From: Pilatotrama ljubarskyi
Taxonomy: Eukaryota > Basidiomycota > Agaricomycetes > Polyporales > Polyporaceae
Reading direction: 5' to 3'
Assembly (NCBI GenBank): GCA_022385805.1
Contig: MU277675.1
Location: 315,018-379,017, forward strand
DNA length: 64,000 nt
Of the stretch, positions 1 through 12,441 are shown piece after piece. The position numbers and the translations under genes are program-made. The notes under the pieces were generated by a model, which worked only from the letters and a program-made list of their open reading frames with translations, did no database searches and was not told the origin of the DNA. Within the stretch, counting starts at the first letter, position 1; each line of letters starts with the position of its first letter.

Positions 1-157
1 CATGCGTTGCCTTCGGGGTCACGACGGCCAAGCAGACTGTATAGCGTCCAACCACGTTTGGCCTCCCACGTCAGAAGCGAGACTACTGCAAGCGCAAATT
101 CCGGTAGTTCTGCACCCCGCGCAGTCCGACCGCCAATGACAAACCGAGTCCGCATGC
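1..157 (-). CDS. Partial unrecognised protein, exon cut by left edge
   Basis: Reading leftwards from an acceptor-like TTTCAG at 158-163, an open frame runs off the window without a stop. It contains the stretches RFVIGGRTARGAELPEF and LLTWEAKRGWTLYSLL, which look like ordinary protein rather than chance reading. I do not recognise the family. The upstream exons could not be placed with confidence. The whole call rests on one open exon and a plausible acceptor, so it is weak. Confidence 0.25.
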
Positions 158-918
158 CTGAAACACAAGAACCCGTACGCCGCTTACGCGACTGGCTCCC
201 GCGAGAACGTCAGGCGTCAGGCCACAGGGTCCACAAGCTCGCGATACACGTTGTGCCCGCTTCTAGCGGCCTTATTGATCCCGTCCTGCGGATATACTGG
301 CTGCCCAGGCTGGGGTCGCATCCGGACATGCGCATCACCACGCCGGATACGGACGCGATATGATAGGAGTGCGTGAGGCTCGCGCGAGGTTTCGACAGTC
401 AGTTGATAGCCTGAGCGTTGAGCTTGACCCATGATGTGTGCTACGGGTCTTGCAGCGATAGCCTCGTGATGTGCTTTCCGCCGCATCGTACAGTACCATG
501 GGAGAGTTGTAGTTCATTCTACCCTTAGCGCAGACATGGCTTGCGAGCGGTCTAGAACACCGCGAATACATCTCGAGGTAGTCCCGGCTAGCCGTTAATG
601 CCATACCATGTTGGTGGAAGGGCGCATGTCCTCTATCCTCGTACTCGAGCGTAGTTGTGGAGCTCAGAGAGGAGCATACAACTTGCCAAGGATCGCCTCT
701 GCGAATCGTACCCTTCTTGCCGAAAGTGATGGGTCGGCTCGGCGATACTAGAAAGAAGGAATGCATTCGAACACAACACGGACGAGAAGAGCTTCGACAA
801 CGACAAACAGACTACGACGATACACCTATATCGTACATCGCACAAAATGGTCCGGTGCGGTATCACTCCATATACGCCTCGCCCACACCTCTCCATCACC
901 TAGCCCATCTCCTCCGCA
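158..918. other. Gap left of CAF1, no supported gene
   Basis: This stretch probably holds the 3' untranslated end of the CAF1 gene and 5' exons or introns of the left-edge fragment. I see no convincing conserved frame, repeat or RNA gene in it. Confidence 0.3.
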
Positions 919-2327
919 CTACCGCCCACCCCCGACGCCGATGGCAGCACGCATATATGGCCCGTTCGGCATCGGTCCGTATGGCGTCGTGGGCATTTGC
1001 GCGGGCATCGCACCAGCCATGACCGGCGTCGTGAGCGACGCACCCATGCCCATGACGCCGTGCCCCGGAGGTCCTGGCGTCTGGTTGTGCGCCTCGCGGC
1101 CGGGACCAGCGCGGTCCTCGCGCTCCGCTAGTGTAGCGGCGCCGGCCCGCGCCGCCTCTGCAATGCCGTTTTGCAGAGTGAACGTCTGTCCGAGGCCGTA
1201 AAGCTTCCCGTTGAACTCCGGTTCGTCGAGTTTGTCGTTGAAGTAGAGCTCTCGCATCTTGAAGAAAGTAGACGCGGTGAGGAGCGAGTCCGACCCGGCT
1301 TGATGAGAGGGACCTATTCGCATGACCTGAAAGACCGGTCAGCGGATGACATCGCAAGATAGGTGGTGGTATATACCCCAAGGTCATCCGCGACGTCTTG
1401 TAGTCCGCCTTTGAGGACCTTACATGACCGCATGACATACTTGATATCGTAGATGGTAGGGAACCATGTATGCAGCACGTCGAAGAAGGTTTCCTCGTTG
1501 ACCGGTAATGACTGGCCAGTCAAGAGCTTGACGAAGTAACCGAAGTCATAACCACTGTGAACAAACACATGTCAGCCGTTGCGAGACAACTCGACGGACT
1601 GTGCGAAGCCGGGCGGCCGTATGGTCTGGACGAGACCCAGCGACTCCGCGTTAGGAAGTTGCCTCTCAACCGACTGGCCTCGCGTACGCACGCGACGTAC
1701 AATGTACGTCCCGATCATTGGCGCAAACTGGGATCAACAAGTCTCACCTATGAAACGATATCCACTTCGTGTCTGGCGACAACACGAGCCCAGAAGTGAT
1801 CATGAGCTCCGCGAAGTCATTGGGTTCGATACCCATCTCCTCATGCCGTTGCAAATCGATCCCGGACTTCTGCAGGAGGTCTATGGACTCTGGCGCGAAC
1901 ATATCTTCACTGTATGATTACGTAAGCGGTTCACTCCAGCATAAGGACGCCTTGGCCGCAGGTGGTCTCGCCCGCCAACACACCTCGCGCTGAACTTGAA
2001 GTTGAATTGCCATGTAGATACCTCTTGTGGGAAGTTACCCTCCTCGTCCGCAAGCGTGATGCCAACCTGAATGATCTTGAGCAGGTCGACATTACACCGC
2101 ATCGTCTGGTAATGGTAGTCTGAGGATGTCTTGAATGATCCAATAGGCCGCGCAACGACTCCGGGGAACTCTGTGTCCTATCAAGAAGAAGGCCAGGTCA
2201 GGTCGACTTCCTATATGCGAGAGATGTCTCGGACCATAGCGACATAAGGGAACTTGTCGATGAGGTCGCGGATGTTCGCCATCTCAGTCTCGAGATTAGG
2301 GGCCCAGACCTCTCGTATTCGAGACAT
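919..2327 (-). CDS. CAF1/POP2-type mRNA deadenylase (CCR4-NOT subunit)
   Basis: This is a DEDD-family 3'-5' exoribonuclease that shortens poly(A) tails as part of the cytoplasmic CCR4-NOT complex. Five exons can be read: 2327-2235, 2177-1984, 1909-1748, 1554-1377 and 1326-919, giving about 344 residues. The start MSRIREVWAP matches the usual N-terminus. Catalytic residues are visible: D32 and E34 in MDTEFPG, the Asp in YDIKYVMRSCK, and His and Asp in HQAGSDSLLT. The substrate-pocket stretch HSGYDFGYFVKLL is also present. After the nuclease domain there is a Gly/Pro/Met-rich tail of about 90 residues, typical of fungal members. The first donor, GTCCGAG, is weak, but the protein reads through it perfectly. 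The gene looks intact, and the family assignment is very secure. Confidence 0.93.
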
Positions 2328-4528
2328 GGCGCAGGTAGTCAAAGCAGTTACTCCAAGTGCTCGAGTTTGGGATGCAAGGGATGTAAAGCGGAGACTTCAA
2401 GAGCAGTGGTTCACCCACCAAGCACCGAGGAGTCTGACCAAGAGATGCGAGTTGTGCTTTGTTTGGTGCGACGCGTACCGTACGGGAGTCCCGGCGCTAA
2501 AAGAGCGCTAAACACATGAGCGCCTCTTCCCCATGGGCAACCTTTGGCATGAACTCCCGGTGAACGTCGCCCTTTCAGTCGGCTTACGGACAAAACCTCT
2601 GGGATGCATGTAGAAGATACTTAGGTAATATACTGTGCGTTTTGTGCTCGTGTTCTGTTGACTGATGGCTTATCTAGTGCTGTACCTGACGAAGCTCAGC
2701 TTGGCAGGGAGCTGCCGGTATATACTGCAGCGCTCAGTCGTTCGACCTCATCTTGCGACTGCAGCACCCGTTCTGTCTCCCTCGGGCAAAATCTTGGAGG
2801 CATCTTGGAGGAGTATCCTAAATGCTGTACCGTACGTACTCAGTGATATCTATTCCGCGGACTACTGTATCCCTTCTATAAGCTGTTTTGGAATTGTCAC
2901 ATCGGTCCGAATTCTCAGCCTACCTACCTCGCGCACGCCGCACGCGACCCGCTCTTCGCCGAGAAAAGCGGGCTGATTCTGCTGAAGTTCTATTTCAAGT
3001 TAGTGCTGCTTTCGAAAGGAGTCAACGTATCTCTGGGCAGGAGTCCCAGGGGTGCGTTGACTACGCCTACCCGATGGACCAGGATGCTTCTGCGCGTCAG
3101 TCCCGGCCTCGGAATCGTCGTCGCAGTCATCCATCGCAATAGCGATGCATCTTTTCCGCATGTACTCGTGCAGAGCCGTACTGCGCCGCTAGTACGATGG
3201 GACTGACGATAACGATGCCTCAGTCGGGGTGACCGACAGACCCATCCGCCCCGTCCGTGTATGCCGGATGTACATCACCTGTCAGCACCAGTCGTGGCAT
3301 GCGACGCTTGGAATCTTGGAGACTTTTGTGATGTAGTTGCTTGTGAGGGGGAAGGGTGCTGCTGAGGTCGCGACGAGCTAGGGAGGAGAGTGAGCTGAGG
3401 AGAAGATGTGGATGCCGCTGCTGGCTTAAGTACTGAGGCAATTCGTTCTCCGATCAGCCTTCGTACGCCTCATGCATTTTATTTGGCCTGCGGCCGGTCC
3501 TCGAGGAAGCGGACCCCGATACGACCCTGCCCGCACGCTCGAAGGCGCTCTCCGTGGAAGTGTACCACTGAAAAAGAACCCTTGTTCAGAGCCGATGCTC
3601 CCCTCACTCCAGCGGCGTGTCTCCTCACCTTCATCATGGGTCCGCGAGTGAGGACGTGGATACGTATAGAAGTGCATCATGTATGTATTGTATGTAACGG
3701 CCACCCCGTTCCTCAGGTCGGCACCTGTAGTGATCGTCTCCGGCGTGTTTATGGTAGGGAGTTTTGTTTACACCACCCGGAGTATCCAGACTGCCGCAGA
3801 ACTCGGAATCAAGCCCGTTGTGGAAGTACCTCCAGCAGATGCTGATGTTAGGAGCCAAACTGAACGACTGTGCTCTCTATTACCGTGCTGAGTTACTTGG
3901 CCCGCAAGCAGCTGAAAGTCGAGGCTTTGTAAAGTCTTGGAGTATATATGCTTTGGAGACCCCTGAAGCCCATGGTGCCCGCGCCATCGGCTGCTCCGAC
4001 CCCAGCGGCACGGCTACGCTTCATTGATTCTACAGGTCGATACCTGCCGCCCCATCCCGCAGGGGTCGGCGGATCTGTCTAAAATGGCAGAGACGTCAGA
4101 TATACCCGGAAGAATCTGCACGAGGAGCGCGGGGAACTCCGTAGACCGTCCCCGCAGCTGTGGGCGTTGTCAACAAGCCATGGAAAGCACTTCTCCTGCG
4201 GTACGTCCATGTGCCTGCTGTGTCGATCACGCCCCGAGATAAGAGGCACGCTGCAGGGGCATCCTTGCGGAGTCGGACACATCGCCCTCCGTCTACCCGG
4301 GCTCGGGGAGAAACTGTATATTATGTAAGGGAAGGAATGTACAGATGGAACACGGCTGCTTCAGAGTGCTTTGACATCGCGATCACTGCGCGCTCGCAGA
4401 ACATCAGCGCGGCCCAACAGCCTGGTAGACGGCAACGTTCTCCTCCCCGCAATGTCGCGATGTTCAGTCCTGAAGGGTCGGAATGGGGCCGAAGCTACGC
4501 GGCCTCCACCTGCAGCGCGGAAATGAGT
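2328..4528. other. 2.2-kb gap between CAF1 and the BZZ1-like gene
   Basis: This should hold the CAF1 promoter and the 3' end of the BZZ1-like gene. Short open frames occur on both strands around 3680-4030, but none shows a family motif or clean splice joints. I see no repeat or RNA gene. Confidence 0.3.
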
Positions 4529-7500
4529 CTATGGGCCTACAAGGTGGTGTGATAGCGGGCTTACGTAGTTGCTGGGGAATATTCCTCGCTTCCCGTCCGC
4601 ATCCACACCTAGCGATCGAACGGTCTGTCAGCCCCCGAGTACGTCGAAGACGGGCCTGACCTCGCGTACCTTCCCACCAGCCATCGGCATAGTTTCGCCC
4701 ACCGGTTGGTCCCTCCGTCAAACGGATCAATTTACCCTCCTCCACATCAATCTCGTCAGGACCTTGCGCCTTGTACGGGTAGATACCGCGGACTGCAGAA
4801 GTCGCCAATATAGCGGCAGGCTTGGAAGAGATGATGGGTAGCCTGACGTACCATATTCACCCCGCGACCGATCAGCTCCAGAGCTCGACGAAGAGGCGTC
4901 GATGTTTGGCGCCGGGTTCGCACTCAGAAATTCAATGTAGGAGGCCGGGACGAGTCCCTTGGCCCCAGAATCATCGGCTACCTTGACCCATCCTGAACCG
5001 TCGTCTTCTTCGAGCACATGCACGATGCTCTCGGCTAGTGGTTGCGTGATGAACAGACGCTCAATGATACATGCCAGCGCTACGCACCAGATACCGCCAA
5101 TTCGAACGGCGACGTCGAAGAAAAGTCGAAGAGGACCCGAGCTGTGGGACCGCTATCCTCAGCCGCATGGGAAGTCCGGGCGAAAGAAGACGGTGTAGGA
5201 GTGGCTTGAGCTGACGACTCTACACATGACTTCATCAACATGAAAATTCATCGACCGAAGGAATGTTGGAACTAGCCTGCTGCATCGCCTCGTGTCATGA
5301 CGGAAGACGACCTGGAAATACTGGACATAGACGACACAGAGTCCGAAGTGCCATGACCGCGGCCGCCGTGCCGTGTTCCAGTACAGTCTGCCGGAAGCTA
5401 GGAGTCGACGAATGAGCTGCCGTAGCAACGTTTGCGGAGTAGTCATACGACCTTCAGCTCGCACTTCGAGTGGACTGATATACCGCACGCTTTGCATGTC
5501 TTGCCTTGCTTACTGAGTCCCCATATGGAGGACTGGCGTGGGATACCACAAATGCTCAGCTGCAAAGAATAGACCGTAATCGGGACGGATGCCAGAGACT
5601 GACCTTGCAATAAGCGCAAGTAGTGGGAATGGAGAACGAAGAACTCTTGAACGTATGTGGACTTTGTGCCCCCACGTCTCCTATCAAAGGATCATCCAGC
5701 GCACGAACAGATTAGCGGTTATCATAGACGTCTGGAGTGCTATGACTGCTGGGGGAGTCGCATGTAAGACCAGATGGTACTTACCGTTGAGCGCGGAGGA
5801 GATCGTCTCGGACTCTGTTGAGAGCACCGTACCGGAAGTTGTGTAGAAGATCAGTTCATGCTGAGCGTCCAGGTAGTTCTGAGATGTTACGGCGCCGAGA
5901 GGCGGCGAACTCACGATCAGCGTCTGACTTCCTTTCCCATGCGCCTACACTCGCTAAGCGATATTACTCACATCAAGAACTTCATCGACATTGCCCAGAC
6001 TGCTGTCTGTGGAATAAGCAGCGACAAGTTTATTGAGTTGTTCTGCCTCCTTCCCTGGTGCTCTCGGTAAGCATCGGCAATAGAACATGACCCGGTAAGG
6101 TCAAGTCCGAGCGCCGACTTACGTTTCGAGGAGAGGACCGGTTCCAGCTCTTGTAGCTTAGCGCGGCACCTGCTGAGTCTGTTCTGAAGATAGACCTTGG
6201 GGGCAGGCTCCAGGCTCATATCACCCTGCATGACCGTCAGCGACTCTGCCTCAGGGCCAGACTCCTCAGCCTACATGGTCATAGTGGACGGCGGAGGGCT
6301 CGAATGTCCAATCAGCGGGAGGCGCGAAGGGGGCGACATTATAATCGATGAAGAGGTCTTGATCTGCCTGGGGGCTGACGGCATCCAAAGCAGCTTGCGT
6401 ATCAGTCAGGTGCGACCGCACGGCGTCCAGATGCTTCAGCTGGATATCTTGAGCGTCCTTGAGTATGCGAACGAAGCCAGTCAGAAGACGAGACTGCAGG
6501 TCCTCTGCGGCATCATGAGGTCGTAACCATGAGTTAGAAAGGAATGTATGAGAGACGCACGGAATTCCTGAAAGAAGAGTTATTCGATCGTTTCGCTTCG
6601 CATAGAAAGGCGCCACCTACGTTCTCCAAAGCAGGAAGATCGTCAGCATAGAACTTGCTCTTGATCTTGTTCGCGACCGCGATAGAGATCAGGTAAGCGC
6701 TAACAAGTCTTCAGTCAGATTCGACAGCACAGGAGTCATATTAGAGCTTACTTCTTGCTATTGAACATATCGACCTGTTGCTGCTCAAATTGTCTCGCCG
6801 CCCTTTCTGCGTGACGATCATCTGCCGAACGTTCCTGTTTCTGCCGGTATGCTTCGACCTCTTCGCATTCCTCGTCGTACTTGCGAGACGTCAGTGAGAT
6901 CACACGACGTATGTGGGACCGGTATCTATACCTTCTGTTTGCTCTGCAACGTACAAAGTCAGCTACCGGGGGTACTTTCCTCGCCGATCGGCCAATGCCT
7001 CAACGAACCCTGATGCGATCCGCGTACACGCGGTCCCTCTCAGCAAGGAGTTTCTGGTAATATAGCATCTCTTTCTTCTTCGCTTCATCATGTTGACGCT
7101 CTACCATCCTCAACGGTTCAATGACCTGAGCGGTGAGAGCGTCGGCCAGACTATTATGATCCTGCGAGGAGTCACTGATTGCACCTATGAGCTGAGTATA
7201 GGCTTTGTTTAGGGTACTGCTCGATCATGTTTGAGATCAGACCAGTTCAGACGAAGGGGAAATGACCACAAACCTCTTGGCGAGCGTACTCTCGTCCCAG
7301 GCTTTGGTCGGTTCATTACCGACGACGAGTGCTGGCATCTTCTTCGCCTTCCTATCCGCAGCTTTCTTCGCGAGAAGCTGCAGTTTCGTTGCATATTCAC
7401 GCTCGAGAGCTGCACGTTCCTTGTGCAGGTCGCGGACCTGGGCAAAACCCGATCATTATTTGAGACGTCTATTTGTGTCAAAGCGGTCGTGGGACTCACA

Positions 7501-7654
7501 TCGGCAAGGAGTTCTAGCTGAGCGTCGGATAAAGCGGAAATCTTCTCGACCTGATCCTGTGGTGGACCAGAGGTTAGGGCCATCCCACGAGCTTTGTAAG
7601 GGCGGGACGCACAGGAAGATGCTGTCCGTACGTTTGTCCGCTGACTATAGACAT
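4529..7654 (-). CDS. BZZ1-like F-BAR / double SH3 protein
   Basis: This is an actin-patch and endocytosis adaptor. In this family the F-BAR coiled coil binds and bends membrane, and the SH3 domains recruit the WASP/Las17 actin machinery. A 14-codon first exon (MSIVSGQTYGQHLP, 7654-7613) splices to DQVEKISALSDAQLELLADV at 7556. Further F-BAR fragments follow: ALEREYATKLQLLAKKAA, MVERQHDEAKKKEMLYYQ and LLAERDRVYADRIR. Later exons include a helical segment around 6.1-6.5 kb. Two SH3 domains end the protein: one near 5020-4920 (HVLEEDDGSGWVKVAD, GLVPASYIEFL) and one near 4795-4540 (GIYPYKAQGPDEIDVEEG, YADGWWEG spliced to VDADGKRGIFPSNYV). It ends a few residues after SNYV at TAG 4531-4529. Middle exon joints are approximate. 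The order F-BAR, SH3, SH3 fits Bzz1 rather than single-SH3 relatives. Confidence 0.85.
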
Positions 7655-10600
7655 ATCGACGTCGCTGTATGGCTTGCTTGCGGCGTGCTCCAGCGGTGAC
7701 GGCTGCACGTCTTATACTGAGAAAGGCAGCAAAGCCGTAGAAACGGATGTAGTGGCCAGTGGGGTTGCCCTCGCGGACTTGAACGAGTGCGTAGTACGTT
7801 CTGATCGGCCAACTCGCCCGTATGTCTGCATTTAGAAGTTGGTCCGGTTCGCCGTCGTTGTAAGCGCCCATTTCAGTGGTGCTGAGGATTGTGACGCTCT
7901 GCGGGATTACCCTCATATGCAAAGCAATGGTCTTTTGACTTGAATGGTGCAATCCTACACGATAGATGACCATGTTCCCCTTGTCCAATGCCCAACACTA
8001 GTGTAACAGGAGGACCATGCATGGTAAGTCGGTGCGGTTCAGTATGATGCGACGTTATCTCGCGGAGATTGCCGTGCTGCGTCTGCCCGTTGAACCTGTA
8101 TTACCACTGCGACTCGAATCTCGCGATGCCAGCAGGATATGGCATCTCTCCACCCCCACCTCCAGCCTCACGAATGCCTTCCTTGCCCCCTCCGAGACGT
8201 CAGACCGGCTCGTGCTATAACAGGCATACCACACAGTCTACTCGAGATCTGCAGTAAGATACGACGGTTGGTTTGCCACTGAGCTTCCGAATCGCTCTGG
8301 AGGGGAACCGCCCAGCTCTTCCTGGACACAGGCAAGCACGGGACGCCCTCATTGACATCCATACAGTCTTCCAGTATCATGACCTGGACTCATGTGCGCA
8401 GGATATCATGCAAGCCACGAGGCCATGCAGCAGTCTTCGCTTATCGAGAACAGCATACTTTCGACATGCATCTGGCGTTGACCTCTTGTTCGGGATCCAC
8501 TGAGCGGCCCTGCGACGCTCAGCCCAGCAGTGCTCATGGGCAGAATATTGCAAAGCAGAGACGACGGCAATCACGATGCAGCATATATCGGGTCAATTCA
8601 GTGCTACAGCTCCGATCCAGACAATAGGCCGGCGCGTTCAACGGTGCGTTCGTGTAGATTAATAGCTATATTCTGAACAGCTGTTGACCGGTGGTTCACA
8701 ATGACCTATTAACTCCCAGGCATTGCTTGTGCAGTCACTGCTGTCCTCCTGTCGATTCTGATTGGTCTTTGACTGGTCCGAACTGTCATGGTTATATTCC
8801 TGCCAGTGCTGCAGTGCGTCCCATATATATACCCCACGCTAACTTCCTGTGGCTCGAGATGCCAAAGAGCTGTTCTCTCCGGCGTCTTGCAGCCGTCAGG
8901 CAGCTTTAGTTCCAGTTCTCACAGCAATAGTCTGCAGAGCTTGGCAGTCAGCGGGACGTTGACCCCTAAGCCCTGTGGACCCCTTGTTGTTGCGGCCCGT
9001 GTATTAGGCAAGGGTTTAGTACCTTCAATGCCCGCGCATCGAACCGTGCCTCATGCACTCCAATGCTACTGGGATCTCAGGCGCAGACGAGATGGCGTCT
9101 TGCTCTTGGGGTCGCCAGTATCATGTGAGCGAAGGTCAGAGTGAGCGGTCGCCTTTCGCCGCAAGCCGCATGCGGTGGCGGCACAAGACGTCCCGCTCCC
9201 TCCAGACGTTGGGGCGTTGCATTAGGGCGTTTCCTCGCCTTCGGTCTTCCGTCTCCGGTGGGCCTTCCTCAGAGTGTCTCACAGCCTGGATGGTATCCCC
9301 GGGGACGCGCAATCGGCTTCTTGTACGTCATCCGCCGTGCAGACTCTGGCATGGACTCCTTTCTCCAGCTCAATATGCCACCCCTCCGTGCGAAAAACGT
9401 CATAAACATATATCATTTATTCTGCGTGATACCTGACCTATCAGAGCGCCGTCGCACTTACATGTTTCCTCCCCTGAGCGTCAATGTTACAGGCGTCCTG
9501 GCATGAAGCGAATGCACACTTCTTGTAACGCTCGCTTGATCAATTCACGAAGTACACGCCCAGCCCAGGCTTCGTGATATCTGCCGCTCTAGGTCCGTCT
9601 CCAATGCACGTCCCGCAGATTTTCGACCGCGCTCGCCTCTGCGACCATGTGATGCACCCTACGGCGGCTTTGCGTGAGCAAGCCCTGTCCCCACTGGGAC
9701 GCTCTTGGTGACGTCAGGGGATGCAGCCACTGCTTTTCCTTCCAGGAACACTACACCCCGGGCCGCCCGATGGACGATCGGTCATCGGCGCGCTCGCTCG
9801 TCGTGTTGCCGCGGCGCCCTGGATCGGGCGCACTGGCGCACTGCAGTCATCGGCCAGCGTTGAACTTGCCAGGAGCCGGGTCAAGGTGAGGAATTTCAGG
9901 GCAGGCGTAGAGGTTTCCATGACCTTCGGTACACCTCTCTGCCCGGCGCGGAGGCGTAGCGTCTGGATCTGGACAACAGCATGTGCACCTCGCAACCGCG
10001 GTCTTTCTGGTGAGTGCTCGTGGGCCTCACCAGCGACCAGCAGCTGCCCTGCGTTTGAAGCCCACCCTTCCGGGACCGACGAAGTGGCGGCGGACCTCAA
10101 ACCTCCTTCAGCGCGCTTTACGGAGAAGTCCATGGAACGCCAAGTATGTACCGGGCATACGTCGGCATGACGGCTCTAGTCTCGCACCTCATGCGTGTAG
10201 TTGCGGGGTTTCTGCGACTCCCATTCGCTGCGAAAAGCCAGAGTTGAATATTTTATCCGCCAGCAGCTCTGGCGGTGGGACCGTGGGCCCTCGGCGGCAC
10301 CGAAGGAGACCGGTCCCCCCGTTCCTGATCGGCGTTTGCCGGGATGGTGATATTTGATTAGATAACTCCAAGATCCCTTCCGCTTTTGGGTGAGCCAGGA
10401 ACTTTTTCCTCACCGTTGTCCCCGGTGCGTCCAACGGAGGGCGTACCGCGCGCTGACCCCCAGGCGTTCTCAGGCGCGCGGTCATGGTGCACGCCTTCTG
10501 CACGCAGCGGAATCGTTGCTTTGTCCGTCTCTCATCAATTTGGCTGTGCGACGCGAGCCTTGGTCAGCTCACGTTCGGTCGTCTTTTCCCTGCGCTCGTT

Positions 10601-10879
10601 GGCTGGGCGCCGCCGACCTTGTGTTCCGGCGTAACGGCGTTCCACCCGTTTCTCCCCCGTCTGCACCCCGGACGTCAAAAGGCAATCACCTTGGGCAGCC
10701 ACTCCAATTTTCCGGGGTGGTGTTGCCATTACCACCGACCACACCTCCCGGTCTGGACCTGGCCATTGCACCTTCCGTATTGATCTCCTCGTCCTTGGCT
10801 GGGTGCCACCTTGTGCCACGGCCGAAAAAGATGAAGTAAGCCATGCACTTGCAGACGGGCACCGGCGTGCGTCTTCAGA
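7655..10879. other. 3.2-kb gene-poor stretch
   Basis: I find no gene here that I can defend. A short plus-strand stretch near 8305-8360 reads AQLFLDTGKHGT, which resembles an aspartic-protease active site, but frames break on both sides. From about 9.7 to 10.8 kb the DNA is GC-rich and open in several frames on both strands without recognisable motifs. This is consistent with non-coding DNA or decayed transposon sequence. Confidence 0.35.
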
Positions 10880-10887
10880 TATAAAAG
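10880..10887 (+). promoter_or_regulatory. TATA box of the secreted barrel protein gene
   Basis: TATAAAAG lies 121 bp upstream of the start codon at 11008 and is followed by a pyrimidine-rich leader. This is the spacing expected of a strongly transcribed fungal gene. Confidence 0.6.
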
Positions 10888-11007
10888 ACCTTCGACAAAC
10901 GGCCTGAGTCCCTCACGAGTCCTACTCGCCCTTGCCTCCCACTCCTCGCCGCCGCCTCCCTTGCATTCAACTCTCGCACTTCTCCGCCCTTCCACTCATT
11001 TACCACA

Positions 11008-11536
11008 ATGATGTCGCCCTTCACGTTCTTCGTCTTCGCCCTCGCGCTCGTCTGCACGGCGTTCGCGTCGCCCATCAACGGCACTGCGGCCGCGCTCGAG
11101 AAGCGCGTCACGCACACCGGACGTGTAAGTAGCCTTTCTCCTAGTGGCGCCCCCAACACGCGCTGACCCTCACAATGCAGGGCACCTGGTTCAACGTCGG
11201 CCTCGGCGCGTGCGGCAAGACGAACGTCGACAGCGACAAGATCGTTGCGATCTCGTCGTCCATCTACGGCAACGGCGGAAACTGCGACCAGTACATGCAC
11301 ATCACCAACACCGCTAACGGCAAGAGCGCTTGGGGCAAGGTCCGCGACTCCTGCCCGGGCTGCGGTCCCAACGATATCGGTTAGTCAAATAGCTTGCTGC
11401 TGTGTTCCGCGACGTTCCAGCTGACCTGTTCGCAACAGACATGAGCCCCTCCCTCTTCCAGGAGCTCGGCTCACTCGATACTGGCGTCCTCAAGGTCTCC
11501 TGGCACTTCGAGAACAAGAAGTTCACTCTCCCGTGA
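11008..11536 (+). CDS. Secreted double-psi beta-barrel protein, riboflavin-aldehyde-forming-enzyme-like
   Basis: This is a small extracellular expansin/barwin-like protein. Basidiomycete relatives are annotated as riboflavin-aldehyde-forming enzyme or RlpA-like double-psi barrels, and most have no tested activity. Three exons (11008-11124, 11181-11379, 11439-11536) give 137 residues. Residues 1-20 form a signal peptide (MMSPFTFFVFALALVCTAFA). A Kex2-like site LEKR ends at residue 33, so a short propeptide is likely. The mature domain carries the family hallmarks: TWFNVGLGACGKTN, the Cys pair in DSCPGCGPNDIDMS, and LKVSWHF near the end. Splice sites are clean (GTAAGT, GTTAGT donors). A second ATG directly follows the first. 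Codon use is strongly GC-ending, suggesting high expression. The fold is secure; the enzymatic role is not. Confidence 0.88.
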
Positions 11537-12441
11537 GCGTGCCCCGTCGCGTCCAACCGGGCCTCCACCGGCCCCGTTCCTTTCCCCTCGCAGTCTTTAT
11601 TCGGGCTATTTATTCGCTGTCCCCACCCCGGTCCTCCCATCCTCGGCTATGGGAGGCTTGCGCATCTAGAGTCGCGCGGAGCGCGACACCCGTGCCTATG
11701 TAACGCCTCCCGTCTCTAGCAGACGCGATGCGCACGCACGTCCCCCTTCCCCTGTAGATCCATAGAGTGTACCAAAAGCTCGGTAGAGAGTGTACTCCCC
11801 CCTGGTCATGTAGCATTAGCATGTATAGCCTTTGCTTCGTGTCCAATCGAAGTGCTGGGGTCCTCCGCACCCGCGGTGGAACCCTGTTTTAGACAACGTC
11901 CTTGCCTGCGTGTGTCCGGTGAAGCCGAAATGAACTCAACTGCAAACGCCGATCTCTGTAGAGGGAAGCCCCACGGTAGACGCTCCTACAAGCTTCAAAG
12001 TGCTTCCCCAAGGCGAGACGCGTCCGTCGCGGCGACCGTGACGTGCAAACTTGCTCACGCTGTCCAAAGAACTTGCGAGCATGGCCAGCCTGGCCAGGCG
12101 TTCGGGTTTTACGATATTGTGACGCAGGCGTAAGTAACTGCCTCCGCGAAGCGTGTTCGACGTGAGGCGGGTATAGTAACGACGGAGCTAAGCTCGCATA
12201 GGCTATAGCCAGCTATACACGTTGGCCACGCACTGATCACTGCGAGCCAATAAGCTGAGAAAGTGGACACATACGAATACACGAGACTAACGACCACTGA
12301 TACAACGCGCTGCGCGCCCGGACGACAACGACCATGCAGAACGGATCATTACCCAATGTCCAATGTCATCTCCGCGCCCCCAGCCTCGATCCGAGATGTC
12401 CGTCCTGATGCCACGAGGCTCACACGCAGCGGCATCGCGTG
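11537..12441. other. 3' region downstream of the barrel gene, no supported gene
   Basis: The first part is the barrel gene's 3' UTR. The rest has short, unrecognisable open frames only. No repeat or RNA gene was seen. Confidence 0.35.

Noticed and set aside
7209..7988. 259-codon minus-strand frame at the BZZ1-like 5' end
   Set aside because: Most of it is intron and upstream sequence read through; only short parts coincide with true F-BAR exons.
8300..8400. AQLFLDTGKHGT-like stretch resembling a retroviral or pepsin active site
   Set aside because: No supporting protease or retroelement sequence in frame on either side; a four-residue motif is easily found by chance.
9674..10839. Several overlapping 90-150-codon frames on both strands
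   Set aside because: Open in multiple frames because of high GC; no motif, no splice consistency, no conserved texture.
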